64,000 nucleotides of DNA from contig OY744544.1 in assembly GCA_963556195.1 (NCBI GenBank), positions 50,266,825-50,330,824 on the forward strand. Reading direction: 5' to 3'. A model generated the notes under the pieces. That model was not told the origin of the DNA. It made no database searches and saw only the letters and a program-made list of their open reading frames with translations. The position numbers and the translations under genes were made by a program. Below are positions 48,554 to 59,825 of the stretch, in pieces. This DNA comes from Sepiola atlantica (Eukaryota > Mollusca > Cephalopoda > Sepiida > Sepiolidae). Each line of letters opens with the position of its first letter. The stretch's first letter is position 1.

Positions 48554-48848
48554 TCAGTTATATATAGCTGTAGGGATTGCATAGTCATAGTGGATAGTGT
48601 ATAATTTATTTCCAACTGTTCTTTCTTGTATATTCTCCAAGGACTTACTGCTACACTGGATATTTAATTTTTTACATATAGTCCAGTGAAGGTATTTGTA
48701 CACTCCGTTGTGTCGCATTGCATGGTAGTCATTCCCCAGCAGAACCTTACAACTGGATATCAGGTGGCTCACACTCTCCACTTCTGTGTGGCAGAACCCT
48801 CACTTGTTATTGTTGCTGAGACCATTTGTCTCTTTAAGGGAATTGGTC

Positions 48849-48850
<2 letters not shown>
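48554..48850 (-). pseudogene. RLE-type LINE fragment: zinc-knuckle region
   Basis: On the minus strand, NNK-stop-GFCHTEVESVSHLISSC then KVLLGNDYHAMRHNGVYKYL and HWTICKKLNIQ match the CCHC block before the restriction-like endonuclease of R2-superfamily LINEs (C-X2-C-X7-8-H-X4-C, then Y--RH--V---LHW-IC). The first cysteine codon appears to have become TGA. The remaining C, H and C are intact. No endonuclease follows downstream. It belongs to the same broad type as copies A-E but is inverted and about 18 kb away. Confidence 0.75.

Positions 48851-48855
<5 letters not shown>

Positions 48856-48912
<57 letters not shown>
48856..48912. repeat. (TC)n then (TA)n microsatellite
   Basis: About 15 TC units followed by about 12 TA units and TGTGTGTG. 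Confidence 0.96.
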
Positions 48913-48919
<7 letters not shown>

Positions 48920-50958
48920 CTGTGTGAGTATGCACTCATAAATGTTGGAGTATTCGTGTTCATCGAACTATAGCAAGAGAATTGATAACTGTTATCACAA
49001 CCATAGTCACATGAAATAAATGTATATTTACATGTGCCTATACCGATGCACACCCGTATTGTATATCTGTACGTGCTCCTGCAGACGGACGATGATTGAC
49101 TCTGACAAGATTTATGTATTCTTCGCCGTATAATTTGCCAACAAAGAGATTTAGAAAATGAAAGTGAAAGTAGATATCAGTTGAAATGTTTTGATGCGAG
49201 AAAAGAAGCTTATAGCCGCTGTTTGGAATGTCTACCTCTTTATATGTAAAAAAATCCTCTTTTATTTTATTCGATGTGAATATATGAGGTTTGACTAATA
49301 ATGAATGCCTTTGTTATTTCTTTCTCGCTGAGATATACTCTGTGCATAAACAATGCACCTCCATATCTATAAAGTAATATCTGTAACAATTAATAATACA
49401 CTAAGGCAGTTAATTTCCGTACGTACGTTATCATCTTGTACCCCTATTTGAAACAGTGAGATCGTCTGAAAATGATAAAAAATAATAGAGAAATAGCTAA
49501 TGTCGCTGTTTTCTCAGCATTACATTTTACCCACCTCAAAATGAATTATTCAACGATCGAATAAAACTGCCATAAATTGAACTACGTCGCCATCTCGACA
49601 CTTTTAAAACAAATTATTGGTGTGATCTTTATGTTAATGCATCGAATTGTTTTAATTTTAAATAAGAAAATTTACAAAAGTGAAATTCGTTTCATTTATT
49701 TTAAGAATATTTACATGACAATTATTTTTAAAAGGAGGAGAAATAATTTTTTTTAAATGATTTAAATTGCAATACTATATAGACAAATTAAAAGTGAAAA
49801 CATTAATTTTGTTCTGTTGTAAACATGTTTAGCTGCTAAGTATTTTACTAGTAAGAAAGAAGGGTGGATGGTAATAAAACAAGCAGGGGATTTCCACGAG
49901 GTCCTTTCAAGTGTTTATATTAATATTTATCGTCCTTTCAGTTAAGCATATCAAAACACGATTGCCACGCCCGGTTCGTACTGATGCTCGCAATTCAATA
50001 GCAGCCAACAATAGGTGACTACTCTAACTTACTATTCCTAACCCATTTCTACTTACTCTAGAAAACGGTAAGAAAAATTACTGTCAAAAAAGGAAAAGTC
50101 TTAAATTAAAGGAAGGAGAATGTACATTTAATTGTAAGAAAATTACCGAACAGTAACACACACATATTACACACATATAAAACATCCTACTAGACGATGT
50201 ATTAAACATAAATTGCAATAAATAATGTTCCAGTCTAAGGTTGTAAAACTTCTGCTAGCAAGAAAAAACTTATTTCTTAAATTTGAAATTATGTTGTTTT
50301 TTTAAAACTTAGACTTACTTCCCTTGTCCATGATACGAAACAAACATTTTAAATTAAAAAATATCGCTTAGAAGAATGCGTGTTTCGAATATCTTTATCG
50401 CCTACAGAAAGTGTCTTTCCTTAGCGCAACAGTAGACAGTAAATGTTACTTTTTTCTTTTAAATGCCCACATCTTAAAGATTACTTGTTCACAGAGAAAA
50501 CGAAATTCTGTATGTGGAATTTAATTAGAAAATGTTAAGAATTACTAAAATCTTTGGTATTATAAATGATTAAATCAACTGTTTTGGCAAGAACAAAATA
50601 ATATTTCATACTCTTAATATTTTACAATAATGAATAGATTATATTTTGTATACGAACGTTTGTCGATTAATTTGTTTTGTAGACGTATATGCTATGAATA
50701 AATAATATTTAGTCTTGTGCTCAAGAAAACTTCTATTTGGCTCATGTCATTTAAGAGTGGACCAGGAAGTAATTGGTACTAAAGGGTAATTTCAAACTCC
50801 CCAAAGCCCTAAAATCTGGGCCTCATTACTGCAGGTAAAACACGGGATTTATCAATTCCTTTTTGGATAGGATATCATATAGTCGTGTATAATGTGAAGG
50901 GGCCTGTGTTTTTTATCAGTCAATGTCATTAAAATAATTCCCCTGTCTTTGTGGAGGT
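48913..50958. other. Non-coding stretch
   Basis: No gene recognised. 50861-50879 (TTTTTGGATAGGATATCAT) is inverted at 51282-51300. Confidence 0.5.
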
Positions 50959-50959
50959 G

Positions 50960-51015
<56 letters not shown>
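50959..51015. repeat. (TA)n array flanked by a short inverted repeat
   Basis: About 27 TA units between GTGGAGGTG and CACCTCTAC, so the whole block can form a cruciform. Confidence 0.93.
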
Positions 51016-51018
<3 letters not shown>

Positions 51019-51750
51019 CTCTACAGAGCACATATACTAAATGTTGATCTTGGGTGGGAATTGTTACAGAAAAGTAATACACATTTTGCAGCATATATAA
51101 TGGTTGTATATAGATACAAAATATGATAGGACTTATACAAATTATATTTAAATTACTAAAAAGTACATTTTTGACATGTTATCAGAGTATTTATTGAGGT
51201 TCAATCAATTGGCTGTTTATATATTTTTGGTTTACTTTCATATGTACATGAATATCGAAAGAAATAAGGTGATAAATCAGAAATGATATCCTATCCAAAA
51301 TCCCCACTTCATAATAAGGTTAGAACACATGTTATATACAGAGAAGTAAAAGATGTGTTTTGAAGAAGATTGCTATAACCGATTAGTCGACATAAAGAAG
51401 TTTCTCAGCTATTATTCATATATTAAATGTTACTGACTCTGGTCGAAGAAAAATTAGCGATTGTAAGTAAGAAAATGTCTAGAATTTTAGCAACTTTTCC
51501 CCATTTTTATCATCACAGACAATCGTTTGTTTGTATCAATCATCGTTATTGCAATTCTTTATTTTACTAAAACGTCCACTCCTTTATATCGGTTATATCG
51601 TTAATTTGAGAAATAATTTAACTTAAAAAAAAACGGGCATTAAATATGCGTTTCACAATTATTTGAAATACCTTACATTGTACCTTTCCATCTTAAAGCA
51701 GTTTTATGAAAGTCGAACCCACTTCTTCGATTTAACTATTTCATGAATAA
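51016..51750. other. Non-coding stretch
   Basis: Nothing recognised beyond the right arm of the inverted repeat at 51282-51300. Confidence 0.5.
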
Positions 51751-51895
51751 GGGAGGTGACGGTGGTTAAGTTGATAACGACGCAGACTGACGAGCTGGGG
51801 TTGCCAAGTTCGAATCCAGTCGGTTCCATATAATTACTTTCACTGAGGGAGGTTGGTTCATCCTGAATATATTCCAACAGAATGAAGCTGGTCAA
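51751..51895 (+). repeat. tRNA-derived SINE, family 1, copy 2
   Basis: GGGAGGTGACGGTGGTTAAG, GATAACGACGCAGACTGACG, AAGTTCGAATCCAGTCGGTT (B box) and ATTACTTTCACT align with 13156-13270. A tail with GAATATATTCCAACAGAATG follows. Confidence 0.78.
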
Positions 51896-51899
51896 CAAA

Positions 51900-52230
51900 G
51901 TTGTAGCAGTTTTCGACGGGCCGGCACGCAGCCGCCATATTGTTTGAATATCGATGACTTCTTAGTTACCCTCTGATTGGTTCAAGCAATCTACTTCCTC
52001 CATTGCTTGACCAATAAGTGGGCTTCTCTTAAGCGAATCTCGGATGACTAGCATAACTTGAGCGTCATCCGCTCTTTCTCTTTTTATTCTGTAAAACGAG
52101 AAGCATCTTCTCCCTCTTTCCTTCTAAACACACGCCTTTCTTCTCTGGGGACGCAATAGACATATTTCCGGGCCTTTGGCCTGGGATTCGACTTCGACAA
52201 GAAGACAAGAAGACAAAATGGCTACAGCCT
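51900..52230. promoter_or_regulatory. GC-richer, hairpin-rich block with paired CCAAT boxes
   Basis: It contains GCCGCCATATTG (YY1-like), an inverted pair ATTGGTTCAAGCAAT and ATTGCTTGACCAAT (51977-52014) with a CCAAT pentamer on each arm, CGGATGAC...GTCATCCG (52040-52072) and CCGGGCCTTTGGCCTGGG (about 52168-52185). An ATG at 52218 is followed by only a dozen codons. It could be a promoter, an LTR fragment or part of an unknown TE; I cannot choose between these from sequence alone. Confidence 0.3.
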
Positions 52231-52599
52231 CATACACCTGGACTTAATATAACACACACACATAACAGCTTATATGTGAACTGACTTTCACACCGATGTA
52301 CAGACACACATAAATGCATATACATATGGACGCGTCCTGACATCATAGCCGGTGTACAAACATTCTATATGATGAACTATTCTCACTTCCCTACCCATGG
52401 GGAATTAATGTTATGGACTTTCTTTACTTTGTCTTCGTCCATACTTATGGACATACTCACCTCCTTTCCCTTTTGTTCACGTACTAACCAGGAAGACTCA
52501 AGAAAGTTGTTTTATGTATTTCAAATAGACTTCGTCCCATTGTTTCTATAAAGTTGTACCGTTTTCATTCAGACAGATTTACTGATGAATCGAAAGAAA
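52231..52599. other. Non-coding stretch
   Basis: CACACA-type sequence near 52250, then a 60-codon ORF with no recognised domain. Confidence 0.45.
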
Positions 52600-53822
52600 T
52601 AAAAAATGGAAAATGTCACTGAATCATTTTGTTTAAGAAAACAAATTAAACATACGAAGAAAAATATGTTGAAGGACAAAAATTGGGTAAAAACATAACG
52701 AAACAATTATATAAACAAAGAAATATAAAAATATGAGAATGAAAGAAAATACAAAAATAAAGAAATTAAAAGAAAAATACAAAACTGAAGCGACATGACG
52801 GAAGATAAAAGAAGAAAAAGTAAAATATGGGGAGTAATAAAGAATGACGCCAGAATGTAAAGGGGCTAATGAGAGAACTCCGCTGAAATTAGAATGAATT
52901 TGGAAGGATAGACACAATGGAAAGGGAAATATGAGAACACGATGAAACGAAAAAAAAAGTAAACAGAAATGAGGTACAATGAAAAGTTAGATGAGAAAAC
53001 CAGTTGATGAAAGAAAAGAGGGAACTAGAAAGTAAAATATGTAAGAGAGAAATAAGGAAAAATGACAGAGAAAATATGAAAAGAATCAAAAGAATAAAAC
53101 AGTGAAAATATTTAAGGATTGACAAGAACGAAGATGAAAAAAAAAATTAAAAGTGAAGATAAAATAAATAATAATTTAAAATAAGAATAGAACCGAAAAC
53201 GAAAATAAACAGAACATTTTAAAAGACAAAGGATTTAACGTAAACTGAACAATGGAAAAAATCGCATAAAATAAAAAAGAAATCCAAAAAGCTATCATAA
53301 ATCTATTAGCTAAAGAAAAGAATAAAGGCAGGATTTGAAAAAAATCGAATGAGAGCATTTTACATGATCTAAAGAAAAGAAAGAGGAGAAATAATCTATG
53401 AAGATGTGAAAAGGGGAAAAAGATGAGAATGAAAAAGAAAGAGAAAAGTATTGCTGTTCACTTCGATGAAAGGCAAATGGCGTAGGTGGGCGATGCAGTT
53501 GTTGCTGCTGCTTCTTACACTAAACCGTTTAGGTTGAAATGGATTTAAATGAGCAGAGGCGGGTAGACGATTTTGCATGTAAGAACAATAACCCTGAACA
53601 GATAACGCAGACTCCTATTCTATAAATACGATGGGGAAGAAGAATGAATAGTGAAAAGGTAAAAAACGTTAGAAGAAGAAACAAAGCAAATAATAAAAGC
53701 AAATAATAGAGAGGCCGAGAGAGGGGGAGGGGATAATATTAGAATAGCAAAGAAAACGCAGAGAGAAAATAGAAAACAAGAGAGACGGAGAGAAAGAGAG
53801 TGAGAGAAAACGAGAGCTGAAA

Positions 53823-53875
<53 letters not shown>

Positions 53876-55180
53876 AGAGAGAGAGAAAAGTGTGGAAGGA
53901 AAAGAAAAAATGTGACAAATATAGTAAACGAAAATCTCAAGTAATATCTAAATAAATGTTTGCAAATATTTACCAACTGCTTGTATGATGAGGTGAGAGA
54001 AACGGGAGGGACACATGAAAAGCGAGTGGGGGTGAAGTAAATAGACAAAGAAAAGAAATGCATATAAAGATTAGAATAACAAATTTAGGAAAGGGAGGTA
54101 AGTTAATAAAAACTAATAACAAATGAAAGAAGTTGAAACAACAATCAAATAGTTTATAGAACGAAATAAGAAGAAAAGAGGGAACAATTTTTTTGTAAAT
54201 AAAACATAGAAGAAAAGAAAATAGAAGGCATTTTATTAAGATTTTTTAGAAGAATAATGAAAAACATAAGAAGAACAAGAATTAGGAATAGTAAAAAAAA
54301 ATAATGAGAAACGTTAAAGGAGAAGAGACATGAGAAACCATAGCAGAAGAAAAAGAAGAAAAAAGACGAAGGTGACATTTGAGAAATCCTTAAATATATG
54401 AACATCCATAGACTAAGAACAAGGAGGAGGAGAATGAGCAGAAAATTAAAAGAATGGAAAAAGAAGATAAAAAGAAATAAAACGAAGAATGAGAACCACT
54501 AGAAAAATGGGAGAACGAAAAAGAAGAAAAAGAAGAGAAGAAAGCCAATTAAAGAGAAAAAAAAAAACTTTAACAAACAAACGAATAAGAGCAACAAGAA
54601 GGAAAGAACGAGATGAGGAAAACGGAGAAGAAGAAGAAGAAGAAAAAGAAGAAGAAAAAGAAGAGGAGTGGGAGGAGGAAGTAAACAAAGAAGAAGACAA
54701 GAAAAAAAACTTCAGAAGTAAAAGAAGATGAGAACCTTTAGAAAAATAAGAGTAGGCATATAAAAAAGAGAACTTTTATAGATCTACAAAAAGAACGGGA
54801 AGTGTTAGAAAAAGAAAGAGAAAGAGGAAAAATAATTATAAGCCTTAGAATAATAAGCATTAGACAAACTAAAAATAATGCAGTAAAAAACAAGGGGCAG
54901 TAAACTAGGAAGAAGTATTAGAGAAAGAAAAACAAGGAGAATAATTTTAAGAATTAGAAAAACTCAACTAAGAAAAGAAGAAGAAGAAGAAGAAGAAGAT
55001 GAGCAGAAAAAGAAAGCAAAACGTCACAATGCCTGTAAATACTGTTAAAATAAAAAATAACTGAACCATTAATAAAAATATTAAAAACAATTCTCTTTTG
55101 AAACAAAAGAAATAGCAGTAACAATAATAAAATCAAATAACAACAAAAGTAAAATGAAATCAAAAAGTGTATGAAGCGTC
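52600..55180. repeat. Strand-asymmetric polypurine block (A/G-rich plus strand)
   Basis: About 2.6 kb in which the plus strand is overwhelmingly A and G, with GAAAA, AGAAGAAG and GAGAGA motifs and few pyrimidines. The minus-strand Ser/Phe/Leu-rich ORFs it yields are compositional. It includes a (GA)n core at 53838-53885 and (GAA)n near 54625-54665. A less biased island lies at 53455-53620. Confidence 0.85.
53838..53885. repeat. (GA)n microsatellite
   Basis: A GTGTGTGTGTG start followed by about 22 GA units within the polypurine block. Confidence 0.96.
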
Positions 55181-55657
<477 letters not shown>

Positions 55658-55691
55658 TATTTTTACGGAAGAGCATTACTTCAATGCCAAG

Positions 55692-55693
55692 TA

Positions 55694-55786
<93 letters not shown>

Positions 55787-55787
55787 T
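55692..55787. repeat. (TTA)n microsatellite
   Basis: About 32 TTA units, the complement of the TAA arrays that flank the LINE copies. Confidence 0.98.
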
Positions 55788-55899
55788 CCTTCACCAGAGT
55801 GATCCACCTATAAAGGAGCCTATATATAATATCGTTATCCATAGACAGATACTTAAATTTACCGATCATCCCACTAAAATTTTTGCAATTTTTATAAAA

Positions 55900-56345
55900 T
55901 TAGACCTAATAAATAATTCTATATTTAAGAAACCATCTATTAATGCTGAAAGACAACCATCAAACATATTAAATAGCCAAAAAAATCCCAAAACAACTTA
56001 CACAACATCACATAACAAGCCAACTCTACCTGCACTAAATCTAGATGTTTAGTTTGTCATCATTTAGTGAAAAATCCACATTCAAATGCATCCAAATACA
56101 ACCACTACACTTTCCCTGTGATAGTTGCAATGTAATATATACCATCTTTTACGCAAATTTCCAAATAGCGTATACATAGGCGAAATAGAATTACAAATTT
56201 AGACTATGATTTTATAACCGCGAACTTAGAATCAGACAAAATTTAACCTGCTCTATTATAACCAAACACTTCAGCCAATCAGAAGATCCACGAGATAATA
56301 TCAAATGCATTTTAAGCGAAACCATATTCCTGACCACATATTCAC
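55900..56345 (+). pseudogene. Second Penelope-like element fragment: Cys linker and GIY-YIG endonuclease
   Basis: NAERQPSNILNSQKNPKTTY is followed, after a frameshift, by CTKSRCLVCHHLVKN (about 56030-56075), the PLE cysteine linker (C-X4-C-X2-C). FPCDSCNVIYTIFYANFQIA then follows (about 56112-56170) with a shifted YIGE, matching the PLE 'F-CDS-NVIY-I-C--C---YIGET' GIY-YIG core. HFSQSEDPRDNIKCI (about 56270-56315) corresponds to the usual 'HF' block downstream. Two or more frameshifts and stops are present. No RT is seen upstream; (TTA)n lies there instead. It belongs to a different PLE lineage from the one at 15-18 kb, whose core reads YKIQCEVCHEFYIGST. Confidence 0.72.
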
Positions 56346-56584
56346 ACAAACAAGAAAGGTAACCTTGGGGATGACAAAACACATAGAAATCAGATCTATG
56401 GGTATTTTAAATATGTATAAGTTTTTTTCACAGATTTAGATTTTAATGAAAGACATTCATTGTACTTAATTGTAAAAGTAACGACATGCGCTGACATTGA
56501 AGACTTAAACAAATAATTTCTTGCTTTTGTTAATATCTATTAACAAAAACGAGAAATTCTCGTTTCATATATGTATTAAAAATG

Positions 56585-56908
56585 TTATGAAATTTTATAA
56601 GTGTACAATTTTACAGGGAGTTGCCATCCCGTCTTATCGGGTGTAGCACTGCTGTTAATTATATCGCCTGCTACTACTTTAGCGTAATACAAAGATCGTT
56701 GTAAATTAACAAATAGAGCACTATTCAAGTGGTGCTCAATGTTTATATGAGAAATTGCAGACGGTGGGGACCTAGGCAGGAGGCGAGTCCCGGACATCAA
56801 TGATAGGGGCGGCAAAATGCCCTCCGGTCGTGACCAAACCTCCAAGGCGCACCCATTTGACATATTCAAAATATTTTTCGAAATCTTTGCTAAACGTTTG
56901 TATGCCAA
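56585..56908 (-). other. Unrecognised 107-codon ORF in a GC-richer block
   Basis: The open frame from 56908 down to 56585 is unusually long and GC-richer than its surroundings. It reads CALEVWSRPEGILPPLSLMS, then PRSPPSAISH and GDIINSSATPDKTGWQLPV. No domain is recognised, and there is no transmembrane or signal segment. It could be an exon, a TE fragment or a non-coding SINE-like repeat with a chance ORF. Confidence 0.3.
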
Positions 56909-57297
56909 CTCTCAGAGAGTTCTCGGCTAAATATATAACAGCTAAGTGAACGTTTTTTTTTGTTTTGTCGCCTTGACCATTCCCATTCAGATCAGCAGTT
57001 TACTGCGTATATCTCTTCCAAAATCATTAATATTTGTATTTTTTAGGTTTGAACTTCTTTAAACCTAGTGTTTTGAAATTAATTAGTTTAATTTTCCATT
57101 CATAGAAATTTGAAAACTTGTGACTTATCAACTATATTTCAAATAGCTATTTCACTAGGCGTGTTGGTTTTTGAGATACAATTACTCAGTTGTATTTGGA
57201 AATATATGTTTAAAAATAATTATATTCTTAATAAGAATAAGTCCATAACGTTTCATTAAAATTTGATAATTATACCGGTTAATAGAAACATTTGTCT
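56909..57297. other. Non-coding stretch
   Basis: Nothing recognised. Confidence 0.5.
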
Positions 57298-57398
57298 TAA
57301 TAATGACATAGATATTGTTTTAATAATGACATAGATATTGTTTTAATACTCACATAAATATTATTTTAATAATCACAGAGACATTGTTCTCGACCTGG
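57298..57398 (+). repeat. Short tandem repeat, ~25-bp unit, four copies
   Basis: TTAATAATGACATAGATATT with GTT repeated four times. The first two copies are identical; the last two carry CTCACATAAATATT and ATCACAGAGACATT. Confidence 0.9.
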
Positions 57399-57860
57399 AA
57401 TCGAGGTGTAGCTTCACAATTATGAATAAAATTACATTTATCAACATTTTAAGGATGTTAAAGTAAATGTTGTATTGTGGTGACTGTGTTACGTAGCCAC
57501 CGAAAGGAGCGCGGCACCAAAATGACATTTGTCACATAACGCTTGTGAATTAATCTTCTCGTAACCGAAAACAATACGAAAGTTTACGAAAAGATTATGA
57601 AAGCGTTTTCAACCTTTTTTTAACACTTCCCGTAAGACACTTCTATAGGCGTTTTCAACAGGCACTTTTAATACACATTTCCTTAGGGCGATTTTAAGCC
57701 TTCAAACTGTCAACCTATTTTCAACAATTCTCGTTAAAACATCTGCTCTTTAAACATTTCAAATTACGCATTTTTAACATAGTTCTCTTTTAAATTCTTT
57801 TCTGATTAAACATTGTTCATTAACCATTCCACATTAAACATTAACCACTTTAAACATTGT
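57399..57860. other. Non-coding stretch with TTAAACATT-like motifs
   Basis: Loose repeats of TTAAACATT/TTAACCATT occur at 57750-57860. No gene is seen. Confidence 0.45.
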
Positions 57861-57948
57861 TCGTTAAGCTTATCGAATAAAGCATAGTGCACTTTTCCTT
57901 CCTGTTTTTTTAGTTCTTTTCATTTTACAGATTAGGACCCAAAATGTT

Positions 57949-58462
57949 ATGCACAAAAAAGTTACCTTACGTTTTCCTTCGTTGTCTGGTCGTGATCGCC
58001 GTTGGTGCCGTCGATTTCGTTGTGTCTCTTTGGCAGTGATCGGTATCTGTGGATACAAACTTTATGACAGGCAGAAGAAAAACGCGGAGACAATTTTTCC
58101 TCAGAGAGATTCTATCTTTTATTCCGCTTCGTTGTGGGGGTTTCGTCCATTCGTTCCTCGATTCACTTCTTCATTCTTCCTGCTGGGGAAATGCGACGAT
58201 GCACGGGAAATTGCTGCTGGATCTCCAAGAGATCCAGCCATTACGACGAGCGATTACATTTTCGATTCCCTGCTCCCACTTCCTGAGCATTTCTGTCTCG
58301 TTTCGGGACCCATCAGATAGGTCGACTGTTCAGTTCGCTGCAAAAATCTTAACTCATTTTCAAACCTTAGTTTCTCCTAAAGAAGGAGTGACGTCACAGA
58401 TGTACACGTGGGGCAGTCATGCAATACATTTTCGTTCACTCATGTTTTCTGAGCTTTTCTGA
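57949..58462 (+). other. Two overlapping unrecognised ORFs (123 and 137 codons)
   Basis: 57949-58320 and 58049-58462 are open in two different plus-strand frames in a GC-richer island. Neither has a motif I know. The first has a basic N-terminus (RFPSLSGRDRRWCRRFRCVS). GGATCTCCAAGAGATCC at 58218-58234 is a small hairpin. With two long frames over the same DNA at most one could be real; composition alone may explain both. Confidence 0.25.
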
Positions 58463-58833
58463 CCCGATGTTTTCTGTGCCAGCATCGACGTTTGGAACTT
58501 TGTTATGGTCATTCAAAACATGATTTGACTCATAACGGTTCCCTTCGGTGCGTGTCAGCGTGACCTGCACCGAGCTCGACAAAGTTCATCCCCTCTCATA
58601 ATAAAAAACTAGTGGACCTACACACTTTTAGGCATACGGCGCCCCTCATAATATAACAACTGCAACGATTATTCTCTGAGAGTAATTCAGACAAATAGAA
58701 AAGACGACGGGATGAGCAAAGACACCCAATGACCCCACACTTTTGATGGCCTCGTTTTTAATTTGTCAAAATCTATATTATTGATTTTTTGCAAATAAAT
58801 AATTAAAAATGTATTATTCCAATTAAATTTTTT

Positions 58834-58838
<5 letters not shown>
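58463..58838. other. Non-coding stretch
   Basis: Nothing recognised. Confidence 0.5.

Positions 58839-58883
<45 letters not shown>
58839..58883. repeat. (TA)n microsatellite
   Basis: About 22 TA units. Confidence 0.96.
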
Positions 58884-58887
<4 letters not shown>

Positions 58888-59069
58888 TGGCATCGGTATA
58901 AAAGGCGCAAGTGGATAAATAGAGAAATTGGCGCAAGTAAAATACAGCTGAAAATCTCACAATAACATTATTAAAATCTTGGATATAATACATAAAGAGA
59001 AAGTATAAGTTTGTAAAATTAAAAAGAACATCATATCTACATCTAAAAGTAGATAGGGGGTTCTTCAGA

Positions 59070-59200
59070 AAAAGGGGCGAATTTAATGAATGAAATGGTG
59101 GGGGTAAATTATATGAATAAAAAGATGGGGGTAAATTATATGAATAAAAAGGTGGGGACGAATCTTATGAATGAATAGAAAATACGAATTTTATGAATAG
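59070..59200 (+). repeat. Short tandem repeat with (G/A)TGGGGG(T/A)(A/C)(A/G)A core
   Basis: TGGGGGTAAATTATATGAAT followed by AAAAAG(A/G) recurs about three times between 59097 and 59180. Related GGGGCGAATTTAATGAATGA precedes it. Confidence 0.8.
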
Positions 59201-59265
59201 GGCCACAGGCGCACTTTGCCTTGGTATGCTACTGATTGTAGATATACTTTATTAACAGCACCTGT

Positions 59266-59422
59266 CCCGTGGCCTTGTGGTTAGAGATACTGACTATTGA
59301 CAATATGGTTGTTGGTTTGATCTCTGGCTTGGGATAGGTGTTTGTCTCGCCACACCGAAGGGTTGTGAGAAAGTGAAACGGTCTGTATGTGAATGCCTAT
59401 ATGTATTTTCAGCGGATATCCA
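59266..59422 (+). repeat. tRNA-derived SINE, family 4
   Basis: CCCGTGGCCTTGTGGTTAGA (A box TGGCCTTGTGG) and TTGTTGGTTTGATCTCTGGC (B box GGTTTGATCTC), then a body with TGTTTGTCTCGCCACACCGA. The copy is directly followed by a (TA)n array. Confidence 0.8.
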
Positions 59423-59432
59423 GTGTGTCTAG

Positions 59433-59436
<4 letters not shown>

Positions 59437-59496
<60 letters not shown>
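59437..59496. repeat. (TA)n microsatellite
   Basis: About 30 TA units between the SINE and the foldback element. Confidence 0.97.
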
Positions 59497-59498
<2 letters not shown>

Positions 59499-59825
59499 GA
59501 AATGAAAATGAAAAAAAACAAGAGATATTTTTTTATATATTCATCACCGTTTCGTCTTTATTGTAAGACTTCCTCAGGATGATACTTTTAAGAAAAATGT
59601 CATGCAAGTACATCGAAATATTGCGTCGACATGATGGGTTGATGAGAAAAAGTAGTAGCCGTGGCTACTAAGAGCGCTGAGGTTGAGAGAAGTCAGTCAG
59701 TGGCAGAGAGTGAAATGAATGTGGACGGCTTAAAATGAGCATCCTGAGGATGTCTTACAATAAAGACGAAACGTTGATGAAGATATAAAAAAGATATCTG
59801 TTTGTTTTTCCTTTTTCATTTCCCA
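59496..59825. mobile_element. Foldback (long-TIR) element, 330 bp
   Basis: The left arm TGGGAAATGAAAATGAAAAA...ATTCATCACCGTTTCGTCTT...GACTTCCTCAGGATG (59496-59584) is matched by the inverted right arm CATCCTGAGGATGTCTTAC...AAAGACGAAACGTTGATGAA...CATTTTCATTTCCCA-type end (59741-59825). Arms are about 85-90 bp with small indels. The middle (about 59585-59740) is unrelated and non-coding. A single related arm lies at 35312-35402. Confidence 0.85.

Noticed and set aside
52633..55163. Chain of minus-strand Ser/Phe/Leu-rich ORFs resembling membrane proteins
   Set aside because: They come from the polypyrimidine composition of the minus strand; no start context, no domain order and many frames are equally open.
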